DNA from: Parelaphostrongylus tenuis
Lineage: Eukaryota > Nematoda > Chromadorea > Rhabditida > Metastrongylidae
Reading direction: 5' to 3'
Assembly (NCBI GenBank): GCA_019055375.1
Contig: JAHQIW010005250.1
Span: 558,001 to 622,000 of the forward strand
DNA length: 64,000 nucleotides
Shown here: piece by piece, positions 13,545 through 25,100 of the stretch
Layout: each line of letters begins with the position of its first letter
Numbering within the stretch: the stretch's first letter is position 1
The notes under the pieces: model-generated
Seen by the model: the letters and a program-made list of their open reading frames with translations, nothing else
Databases searched by the model: none
Told to the model about the DNA's origin: nothing
Program-made: the position numbers and the translations under genes

Positions 13545-14380
13545 ACCGATCCCTTTCAGTGGAAAAGGCTTTAATAGGAGTGTTAGCAATTATTCAGAAG
13601 CTTAGATCTCTTATGAGAGCCGTACGTGGACAATTTAAAAAAAAGTCTTCTTATAACGCTGTAGCATGCAAAATCAAGTTATGTTTCACAACCGCTGCTC
13701 GCCTTCGTTTTTACCACGCGTTTAATTCTCTGGAAGCACGTAAAGCATATGAGCGTGTAAAGGAATCTCGTAGTTTTTGGGTGAATCGCTTTATTTGAAG
13801 TTTTTTCAAAAGAACAAAATAGTCTCAGTCGAATATCAAGGTGCATATCACATGTCCAACTCGTTAAGTCGTCGATAGGTTGCGTCGTTCCTTTCCGTCC
13901 TCCACTCGCTTGTGGTTAGTCCGCAAACAAGCCGCCGATTATGTGAAACCAGGTCTTATTTTTCCTGCTACACTGCAGTGAAGCGATCTTTCCAGAAAAT
14001 AAGCAAAGCCCTGGAATCAAATTTACGATGTCAAATGATTACCATTAGCCTGAAAAGAGCTCTGAACGGCAATATGTGGAACAGAAATATTTTCTTCCTC
14101 CTATAGCGCTATCAAAAAAGCTTTTTCAAAAAGCAAACATAATTTGAGCTCTTCGAGACCTGTGCTATCGAGATAGTGCTAGCAATCTGAGGATGAAGTT
14201 TTGCTTAGCGAAATATAAGCGAGATAAAGGATAAAACGCGTTTGAAATATAATTTTATTCTAGATGCTACAGCACTATGGGAAGACTTTTTCAGCGACCG
14301 GCCACGTATGGCTTCAGCCAGAGATTTAAGCTTCTGAATGTTATCTAACCCTCTTAGTAAATCTTTTCTTTGAAGGAAGG
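13545..14380 (+). repeat. Inverted-repeat element, family Q
   Basis: The left end (TAGGAGTGTTAGCAATTATT, CAGAAGCTTAGATCTC, GAGCCGTACGTGGAC, CAAAATCAAGTTATGTTTC) matches 46196-46320. The right end (GACCGGCCACGTATGGCTTC, AGATTTAAGCTTCTGAATG) is its inverted partner. It has no ORF with a recognisable transposase. Confidence 0.6.
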
Positions 14381-15447
14381 AATCTGTTTTTCACGTCGAG
14401 CCGTCTAACGGAGAAGTACCAGTGCTTTCTTCAATTCTTGGTGAAGTGTATTGTCGTGATATACTTAAAAATTTCAGTTCACTTTTCCAATCCTTTATCC
14501 TGTTTCAATAGTAGATGGATTATTTACTCAATCTCCAACTAGGTTTCCGAACTTGATTCGCAAATTCAAAAATTTATTTTTTCAAGTAGTCAAAGGTATC
14601 ATTTAACATTAATTGAAGCATTCTCCGTGCGAAGCTTTGTAAACCATTCACACGCCGTAGTTCACTCACAACTTGGCGGCCTTTTACAGATTGACGTTGT
14701 CAAATGCAGTTTGGAAATTGTGCCCCAGTTGAAACTTGTAAAGCAGTAAATTGCGAATGACTCTATAGCAAACCATGCACAAAAAATTCTGCACAAAACA
14801 GGTAGAAGAAAAATTTGTTTCTTGGCAAAAATTTTCTATTTCCTGGATAAAGTTCGAAAACTTAGTCGGAGGGCTACTAAAATCACGGAACGACGGTGAA
14901 TTTGGTAACCTTCTGTGATATCAGTGCTTGTTGATTTCAAAACTAATTTCTTGTCTACCGCACGTCACTGTTCAAAAAAGGCGCTATTTAGCAATTTTCT
15001 TGAGCAGTAAGCATTAAACAACTCGAATCCAAAAATTAGGTTCTGTGTGACGGTCGCTGTTACCGTCATCATGAAACCGGTATTTCTGTCTGTGGAGGTT
15101 TTCACTTGTTGTCTTGCTTCTCATCTCTAACATTGCAAATCCAGCCAAGCTTTGTTTTCCTGTAGAGTTCAGTATTTTATTACATATGGTTGAGTCTGGA
15201 TTAAACTCCATCGATTTGGTGAGAAACGAGCAAGATGATTATGCCCACCTAAGGTTACAAGCCATCGGATGTCGTCTTTTCCATTGCTTTTTATGCTTTT
15301 TGTTGAACGACTTACTTTCCAGTTTCATCGCTGTTATTATACTAAATTTAGACTTTTGAATGCGAACTTTTTACCTCTAGATTGTTCTCGGAAAAATGTT
15401 TCTGAACAAATTCTGCTCAGCTAATAATGCATAGTTTCAAATCTCCT

Positions 15448-16350
15448 TTGCTTCGCCAAAGTTATCACTGCGACGCTCCAAATCATGCAAACATTGGAAT
15501 GGGAAGATATAAGAGAAAAAATTGACGGTGCTTTGCTCATTATGTCGTCTTCATAACACCAAATCAGCCAGGCGGATCGGATGTTCATTGATTTCGACAA
15601 TGCCTGTGAAAATATTGGTCTATGACTAAATCTAACAAAAGCGATGTTTATGAGGAACGGATGGATTTCGAGTGGTCCATTTACGCTCAAAGAAACAAAC
15701 ATCTGCGAATGCTTCTGTTACGTTTACCTAGATCATGAATCAACATGATGAACGACCAAGCTCCAAAGTTGAGCAAGTGGAAACGAGCGGCTTGGGGAAC
15801 GTTTAAGAGCATCGAAGATGTACTGAAGAGGACAAAGAACATCCGACTCCGTGCCCACCTTTTCGACGCGATGATTATCCCTGCCCTAACATATGCAGAA
15901 GAATCCTGGTTGCCACGTAAACAGGATAAGGATCACCACTTGGTGTTATTGAACGCCCAGCCGAAAGGCCGATTCTAGGAGTATCACGAATATCACAATT
16001 GAGAGATGGAATCCGAAATTGCGATTTACGTTAACGCTCAAGAAACAAAGATGCTATCTACACACCAGGCTACCGAAAATGAGGTGATCACGTAATGCAC
16101 TTTAAGGGCTATCAATAAACAAGAGCCGCTAGCGAATGGATTTCTCGGGATGTCAAGCGCTTCACAGGAAGATCACCGACCCAATGGTTCGATGTTTTCC
16201 GAAAAACCTAGAAAAAAGTATGGCGCTCAACGAATGCGTAAAGCGAGAAGGACCCCATTGGACTACTCTTGCACGTGATAGGAAAAATGGAAATGTTGCT
16301 GTTGTTCGCTCGAGTCACTCGACGATCAACGAAACGACACGTGATACAGG
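15448..16350 (+). mobile_element. RTE-clade non-LTR retrotransposon, 5'-truncated and degenerate
   Basis: Translation in changing frames gives the C-terminal third of an RTE reverse transcriptase: ATLQ...TLEWEDIREKIDGALL, KAMFMRNGWISSGPFTL, MMNDQAPKLSKWKRAAWGTF, KSIEDVLKRTKNIRLRAHLF, ALTYAEESW, then REGPHWTTLARDRK and a final DDQRND before the stop. The catalytic ADD segment is lost and several stops and shifts are present. This is a dead copy. A TTCTAC-rich tail follows. Confidence 0.85.
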
Positions 16351-17039
16351 TGATTCTACAAAAACAACTTTGCTATTGCTGCTCTCCTTTATTGTATATA
16401 GACCTCTCTCTACTAATCACTTTATTATAGTTGACACCCATGTTCTTGTTATTGCGTTAACAGTCCAAGTTATGTTTGGCACATATCGTCTCTCTCCACA
16501 ATATCTAATCACACTGGTTGTACGGCTGTGTTACGCAAGTGTGTAATCTGAAAAATTTCATCAAGTCTGTCCGATGGCATTTCGTGTCCCAATGAGCTCC
16601 TTACAAAGTGATTTTGATAAATTGGATTTTCTCCACAGTCTAAGGAAATTTTCAATCTTCTTTCCTTTGTATGCTCCATGATTTTCTGTACGTGATCATA
16701 TGTTTTTAATATATCTACAGCTCTTGTATGTATAGAATGAAAATTTCGTACCAAGCAGTAATACATTTGTCAATATATATATGATTTGTTCATTTTCAAA
16801 AAGCAAAATTACGATATTATGACGTTTTGATGCGCCCTCATTCCATGCAGTATTTATACTGACAGTTGCGGATAAAAATTATGAAGTCAGCAAATGTTTT
16901 TCGCAATGATAATGAGCACACCACTTGTTGCTAGTTCATGAACACAAGGCATCTTTCTTGAAGAGCCATGCTGTTTTGTGGCAAAATCAGCATCACACGT
17001 GTATGCAGAAAGTTATATAGAATTTGAGGATCGCTACTC

Positions 17040-17215
17040 TGTAAGAATAAAGTGAGGATCCTACTTCCCTGTAAGAATAAAAGTGGTATGCAAGACTTTA
17101 TCTGTAAAAATAAGAGTGGTATGCAAGACTTCCTGCTCCAGTTAGGAATCAAACTCGCCCTTCACGCATACCGGGGTGCGTGCTACCACTACACCACAAG
17201 CCCATCGCTTTGCTG
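17040..17215 (-). mobile_element. tRNA-like SINE, family 3, with a 33-bp tandem tail
   Basis: Minus strand: GGGCTTGTGGTGTAGTGGTA (A box), a CACGCA/TGCGTG hairpin with a CCCCGGTA loop, GAGTTTGATTCC (B box), then three tail units near 33 bp each containing CTTATTTTTACAG or a close variant and mostly GTCTTGCATACCACT. Confidence 0.65.
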
Positions 17216-17471
17216 CTTTTTTCTGCGATATAAATTATCGTGAGTGTTAGCAGCGAAACTAGAAGGTATCTTGCCTGGTAAGCACGTACTAGTGCTGAGC
17301 CCAGTTAAGCCAACTACGATTGAACATAAATAAGATTTATTAATTCTTTATTACACTGATATTTTGTAGCGTTAGGATATTGTAATTTACATCTAGAATG
17401 TTTCTTTGTGCGTTCACAAGACTATCTGATAGGAATGAGCAAGTGGTATCTAAATTATCCTTTTAATTTAT

Positions 17472-17475
<4 letters not shown>

Positions 17476-17519
<44 letters not shown>
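17476..17519 (+). repeat. (TA)n microsatellite
   Basis: About 44 bp of TA flanked by TACATG on both sides, an imperfect palindrome. Confidence 0.95.
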
Positions 17520-17522
<3 letters not shown>

Positions 17523-19110
17523 CTATACATGTGCTATTCTATATATGCACATATGTAATTGATTGTATATGTATATGTTATCCTTAGGAAAGCAGACCTT
17601 CAGCCAACATCGACATAAAAGTTTGATCTATTTTTTTTTTCGCAGTTGAAGGTAGGCAAGTTGTCTGTCTAGATTTCGATGTTCACTCATTAGTATAACG
17701 TTCGAATTTATGTAGATCACTGCGATTGTGCTTTATTTTTTCCTCGTATCTCGCGAAAGCTAAAGGAGATAAGCTAGAGTGTTGATTCTGCTGCATAGAG
17801 ATTTTTTTGTTATGAGCCTAAGTTCTATATATCAACGCCGGGAGACGTCGCCCGTCCAATTCCTTTGAGGGGTTACAGGTAATCGTTGTCTAACACACAT
17901 TGATCCTTTGATCTTTACAGTTGCTCATCATTACTAGGAAAGTAAGTTACAAGTTTTTATCATTATCCAGTGTCCTCAGGACCTTTCCTGTGCCGTTATA
18001 TACCTCCTTTCTCTAAGTAGATGATAAACTCCCATTCCAGCGCATGGAGTTTTTGGGTTCGACCACCTACCGCAACATACCCTAGCGCTGAACGAACGCC
18101 TTACGGAATGTCTAACCCGAAACAGAAGGCAAAATGTTTGATCAGAAAAGTCATCGAGAGGCAAAAGTATTGCGACCCGAACAACAAACATGTGATGACG
18201 GATCATTCAAACAAAATTTTGCGCGCTATGTGCTCTTGAGATTAAGTTCTGATAAATCACTCATGCTTGTGATGAAAGAGCTGCATTAATCAATTTTGAC
18301 ACTCGTAAAACCTGAAAATCAAAGCGAGCGAAATGAACTCCTTTGGAGCGCAATGATGAATGGCTATCGCGCGACAAAGCCGTTCTGAATATTTCTTCGA
18401 TGACCTGTCATCCTATCATAGTGCAAACTCTGTAATTCTGATTTCAGATGCGTTCCTACGCTTTTCACGGGTACACTTTTTACTCTGTGCACCTTCGTCA
18501 ACAACAATTTCCTTGCCGACGAAATAACCTTTACCAAAACGGGTCCTTTCAAATGAATAACGATGTGAGCTACTTCTAACAGAACAGTTCGCCATGCACT
18601 ATGTTTGACTTAGTATTAGCATAAATTCAGTTACCAATCGGTTACAAGAACTGCACAAAAAACTTTCTGCAAATTTAAATAAACCACTCAAGGAATATGA
18701 AGTCCGTATTTTAGGCGGTCACTGGTATTCTAAGGAGATTTCTGAAAAAATAAGCTCCTACTTTTCATATTCAGTGAAGAATAGGTACAATACACAAAAA
18801 CAGCTCTTTATTTCACCGTAAAACCACTGAAGATCGTTCTCAAAACAAGGAAAATCATTTATGGTTTGTGCGATCTGTTACGGTCAGACAGGTGACTACT
18901 TGAGCTCACGCATTGGAAATTCTTATAGTGATATGAAGAGATGATAATCCAGTAGAAAGTGATTAAAAGGTGTTTTTAAACAAACCAAATAAACATTTAA
19001 AATCATCCCAGTATAAACGAAAATGGTCGATTGCAATTGTAAGTGATGTTAGCGGAGGTTACTGAAAATTACGCGCGGTAAAGAGGATGTTCCTAAAGAA
19101 AATCCGTTCA

Positions 19111-22100
19111 CTACGTAGGTTTGACGGCCATTAATAGGTTCCAATTGTGATTATCATCGTCAATGAAATGCAGTTTCGCGTTCCAACCACTGACCAACGC
19201 CTCGTATTCAGTTCGCGAAAATTTCTGAAGTGTTGTTCTTGATTTTCCTGGTTTATTAGTTTACTAAACGCACTGTAGAAAAAGAAGGCGTTCATATGCT
19301 AGTGAGAACGATTCCTAGATAGTCTGAATGGCACTCGCGGATGTTACCAAGCTTGAAACAAGCAGTCGTCAAGGACGTCGTTTGCGCGATAGAGAAGCGT
19401 TTTGGTAATTGTGTAGGTGCTTGCACTAATATTGCAGGAGGAAAATCCAAGTATTCAAGCGTGTAAGTTTTCTATAGTACACTCATAATAGTGAATTACC
19501 GCCAGAAATTCTTTCTTATTCTCTTCAGCTCTCCGTTTTCTTCCATCACAGTTTCCTTAAATCTGTTGGTAATGTTTTCGACAACAATGTTTGTGAAGCC
19601 AACATCCGTAGCTATCTGGAAAAGAGAAATTGTGAGAGACAGTGTAAAAAATTGCAAAAAGTGCTATTTTTACTGCACCTTCCTGATTTGATCGCGATTC
19701 TTCAGATAGTATTGCCTCTTAATGACATACTGCTCGAACTCCGCAGTAAGTGCTCCATATCCCACACCGTACATAGTTATAAGAACTTTTCCTCCAGGCT
19801 TCAAAGTGCGCTAAAACTTTTCGATGAAAATGTTTTATTTTGTTGTTTTTTTGCATGGTATAAAATGAGAAACAAAAGTCGTTCTAATTTTGACAAACGA
19901 AAGTGAGCCACTATTCATAGCGCAGAATTAATAGAAACAAGATTGAAATAAACTTTCTCTGGCGAGTAGTGCACGGAACAATGGTGTATTTACGCTATCA
20001 ATTGTTTCCTTAATTTTATAGCCACCGTCAGCACATTCTGCAAATCCCAGCCCCTTTCTTACTGAGTCCATTGCCCTGAATCTTTACCAAAGTCTTTCGA
20101 TTTGTGTGTGGGTCTGTTACCTCCTTAGGAGTGAATCTTTTCTAGGAATATCGTCGAATGTTCATCAAGTATACAGCTGTTGCTATCATGAAATAGGTGT
20201 GCTAAAGAAAAGTGTTTGACGGCAACAGAGGGACTGTTAGTCTTGCTTCGATTCAAGCATGTTATAATGGCCACTATGCGTTTGTGGAGGGTTCTGACCA
20301 TTGCGCTTTCCTCGCTCAGTATTCCATTATTCCCGCATACGCATCGGAAGATTTTTCAGAGCACTTCTTCAATATCTACAGATCTGAGCATATCACGGTT
20401 GCTCGTCAATACGGCTAAACTATATAAAAATTCAAACCAGGTGCTTCGAAATTGGAAGAATTAATTGGTGAACATCGCACGACACATTGAACTCAATCTC
20501 AAAATTTTGCAGAATGTTGTCAAAAATTCTTGGCTTTTGATTAGTGACTGAAGAATTTTGCCTCCTTGAAAACCTCACTCTATACAGTAATCCGTTTTCT
20601 AATATTAACTAGATGAGATATCAAATCCATTGCAAAATAAAACTATTGGAGAAATATACAGATACGTATTATTTCATAAACCACTGTGTGCTGATTCAAG
20701 TAGAATTTCCAGATCACAGTTCTGAATAGTCTTACATAGATATTAGAGAACAGCTTCTCTGTATTCTCTATGTGTTGGATGCAGTCACGGGAAAAAACGT
20801 AGTCGAATGAGTTTGGTTCGAAATCATATTCAGTGGCGTCACAGATAGCATAACTAAAATAGCATCTTAGAATGGAATTACAAATGAAAATTAAAAATTG
20901 AAATATTGTAAATGACATGATACGTGAGTCCTTCTCTCTGTGCACTCTATCCAGAGCGATAGAGAGCATATTCGAAGACAAGTCTACTCCCAGTACATGA
21001 AGTCCGAACTCCTGTAAACGTTCAACCGTAGGATCAGGACAAATAACATCAGTGCAACTCAGACACCAATAGTTAATGAAGCAAAATATACGTTTACAGA
21101 TATTTGAAAAAACCTACACTAGCTGCCTGTCTTGCTCCACCTCCGATTCCGACGCCTATGTCCAGCATTTTTTGACCAGTTGTCATCACTCCAAATCGCT
21201 TCAAGATAGCCAAATTTTGATTCCATCCCCCTAATATTATCATACGAACGTAACTAGCAGAAAAATCTACACATACCATGTCATCTATGTTCATTTTGAA
21301 GCACAATATGCATCTCTCTATTTTCAAATCATAGAATTTATTTAGTCACGATAACAGCTTCAACAAGAACAAAATTCGATCAATTACAAAGCCACCTACC
21401 AACGCCAGAGTTTAGGCTCTGCTGTTTATGAAGTAACAATCCAATCTGTGATGTGCAATGTTTTCTGTAGAATACTGACTACAGAAAATCCGTCCAAGAT
21501 AAAGAGATATGGAAATTATTTGAGGTAACAGAACGGTTAATCGTGGAATGTTGATACAAAATAACCAGTTCGTTGAGTCTTTTTAAGGCCTTCGGACCGT
21601 ATGTACACATTAGCGTTCAAATTCAGGTAGCGCACCAGTGACACGTGTTCCAATGAAGACGATCTCCTTGAATGCCAACGATCTTAGAACAGTTAAGATG
21701 CGTCATTGGTATAGTCACAATTATTGCTCTTTCTTGTCGGATGCAGGTAGAAAGTTGTGGTCGTGATTTACCAATGTATTAGGTTTATGAAGAAGTAATT
21801 GCAGTTTCACTGATGGACTGCGCCGTTTGACATTGGAATATATCCTCAATTAGATTTGATTGTGTTATGAATCATTTTGATGCTTTCCTTTATGTGTTTT
21901 ATTCAGACTGTAAGAGCGATGTTGACCAAAATAAATTCAGTTGAATTCCTTATTCGTACTCAAAATGGGTCATAAGAACAGAGACAACTCGCATCATCAA
22001 CAACGCACTAGGCCCAGGAACAACTAACAAACGCATAGTGTAGCCGTGGTTCAAGAAGTTTCGTAAAAGAGACGCACTTAAACAATTCATAAATTGCACT

Positions 22101-25100
22101 TATTTTTGTACTAATGTCATCAGAACAGCAGTTCAAAGCTGATCCTTTTGAGATTGCACGAGATGTTGCAAAAAAATCAGCGTCAACCACTTACCATCAT
22201 TACTATTTGAAGTAAATTACAAAAGTGATTGCGTTTCAGCACGATTTGAAATCGCAATCACTATGCCATTACCTAGTAACTGGGCTTACGAACCAACTCA
22301 CTGACTTGCATAACCGAGTTAATCTAAAGAAGGTCTCTCAATATCCTTGGTAAAGACACACTGAGTGGTCTCCTATCTTTCTCACGTAGCATCTAGGGCA
22401 AGAAAAATTAGTAGAGTCGAAAAGATGATCAGCAGGTTGTTCTTTGTTGTTTGAGTCACATACTCAATTTTTATTCCGAATGCTCCCTAGTTGGCCGTTC
22501 TGGGGTCGTTCAATGAACTCACTTAATGACACAATTATGCGGAGCTGAAATAATCGGAGATCTATTGAATTAAACGTAGATATCCGAACGTGGATCGTCG
22601 GCATTTATGAACTCTCGCTACTGCTTAGTATTAAAAGATAGATGACTTTTCAAAACCCTGCTACATCCACTGTTCATCAAACTTCCGCCATTTTAATAAT
22701 GAAAGTAGTGCGAAAAATACTTTCAAAAAATTTGTTGCCCTCAGAACTTCCGAATGCTACGGTGAAGATGTAAATAAACATATTTTTTTCATAACTATGT
22801 ATCTGCTCTGATGCTTCTTTTGATTCAAGGCTCGCGTTTGAGCCAAGTCACACAATGGCTCAACCTAATGCCTAAGAAACCGAAAAGGCAAGATGGACAA
22901 ACTCAGTGCTATTTCATCAACAACTTTCTCAGTTAGTCCGAAGGCGACATTTTTCCGGAGAGGAATTTCGCCATATAGCATTAATATAGAAAGTTGTGTA
23001 AATTTCTCGCAAAACACTATCTAACCCACCAGGAGAGATGAAATTCTTCCCAAAGATCCATTCATATGCGAGAATGCTCGTGTCTGTATATTGTGCTTTG
23101 TCCAAGAAATCTCTAAACTCAACCGATTATTTCAAATTGAGTGTGGAGTAGTTTTCGGTTTAAATATTACACCTGAAGGAAAGAAAAGTGTTGCCTGTTT
23201 TGGAATTTCTAGAAAAATTCCTCTTTACCAATGTCCATATGAAGTCTTGCCAATTCTGGTGCGCCTGGAACCATTTAGAAACTCAGTACAATAATAAAAA
23301 ATGAAGATCTTCTTTCATATTTTTGGAGGACCATCATTATCAGTCCTTGTACGAAGCCTTGAAAGATTTGATGCTGTTGAAACCAATTGGCAACGCTAGC
23401 CATTTATATTTACTGTCGCAGGACACTGCTATCCATATGAACAGGAAATGGCGGTTTGGAATTTAGTTATGTAGTTTATATCAATCAGAATTGAATTCAA
23501 GCGATTCAGAGGAAGCGGCATGTTTGTAGTCATTCTTTTCGCTTTGGACCATTCAAAGCATTGAAAATGAAGACAATACTGAGTACCCAGTATTCGTCCG
23601 GGGTGGTCAACGAAGCATATGGGCTCCTTCACCACAAGCAGTTATTCGTATAAATGTGAAAGTTTCATGGCAGAACATAAATAAAATTTGAATTTTGTGG
23701 ATAATTTATGCAAATAGGAATACAACTTACAAAACAACTACTACAATTTTTTCCTGAAAATAAAAAGCGCTTTATGGCAAATAGTATCAATGTAAATGTC
23801 GAGTATCATTAGGTTGAGTAAAAAGTTCTGTGAAAATTCCGCAAATCTATTGTTTTGCCATCCTTGTGTTTTTTTTTTATTATTAGTTTTGCACATATTA
23901 TCTACTTCATGGGTATTCGGCTTTTACATCATGCGTGAACTGTCGGTAGATTTTCTTTCCTACTTCTGTTTTTGACTTCGCCACATCATTTCCGAATCAG
24001 CAAGTAGGAAGCCCGGCCGAGTATCCATTGCCGAAACCCATTTCTTGGAAACGGCATCATGAAGACCTGAAGGCGTCCTTGCAAGGTTACGTCAGAAAAC
24101 CAATGAATATTACATTCACGAACAGCAATATACCATTTGGGATATGTGCTGGGGTCCGCACGACTACTGAAGACGGACCATCTAAGTATCTAAGTATTTA
24201 CTATATTAACTCAAGCTCCAAAATGCCTTTTGAGCAGTAAGATTTAAGAATAGACCTTTCGTTATTATTTGAGCCAACTTGTCATGCGGTTTGATAAGGG
24301 CTCATGTACAGCCCGATACACGTGTTTCGTCCTTACAGACTCGTCAGCCGGGCAGATCCCGTCGTCTTTCGATCTTTTTATAGTCATTTCTCTCGGGAGC
24401 CTTACACTCCATATAGAGAGTCATCGAAGACGAAAGTTTTACACTCTATTTCAAGTGAAATTTTCACCTAACACAAAGCGTTTCGCACTCTATTGCTCTT
24501 TTGCTGGTATTTTTATCATATTATACCTTTATTTCAAGTGCTTTATTAAGACGACGCTCAAATTGCAATAGAATTTTCATTATTATTTGAGCCTCTCTGT
24601 GTTAGATGAAAATTTCGCTTGACATAGAGTGTAAAACGTTCGTCTTCGATAACTCTATGTAAGGGAGCAAAGCTCCCGAGAGAACTGACTATGAAAATAT
24701 CGAAAGACGACGAGTTCTGACCGACTGACGAGTCTGTAAGGACGAAACACGTGTATCGGGCTGCACAAGAGCCCTTACCAGACCACATGACAAGTTGGCT
24801 CAAATAATAATGAAAGGTCTATTGAAATTTGAGCGTGGTTTCAATAAAGCACTCGAAATAAAGATTTACGAATACTTTTTCGTTATTCGCCCGCAGCTCC
24901 AGCCCTTAGAAGAAATGTATTTCTTTGTTGTTTTATAGTTTGAGTAGTCATTCGAAGCTAGAATTTCGAAAAGTTTCAGAATGTGTCTTGTTTTTGAAAT
25001 GGTTTCCTTTACACGCTGTAACAGCAAGAATAAAATTGTATTTCTCATTTGAGCATTCCTCATTGAACAAAGATTTTTACAATTTCTGTAGCTAATCGGC

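Larger units (their letters stand above)
16351..19110. other. Intergenic, mostly unassigned
   Basis: Contains the SINE at 17040-17215 and the TA tract at 17476. The stretch 18020-18240 weakly recalls SINE family 2. No gene seen. Confidence 0.4.

Noticed and set aside
18020..18240. Possible fifth copy of SINE family 2
   Set aside because: Only short pieces (GGTTCGACCAC, GAACGCCTTACGGAATG) resemble the family and the order is unclear.
20212..20464. Two overlapping plus-strand ORFs in a pmt-2 intron
   Set aside because: No recognisable protein and both frames are open over the same stretch.
23091..23294. Plus-strand ORF of 67 codons
   Set aside because: It is the antisense of two pmt-2 exons, whose minus-strand reading is clearly the real one.
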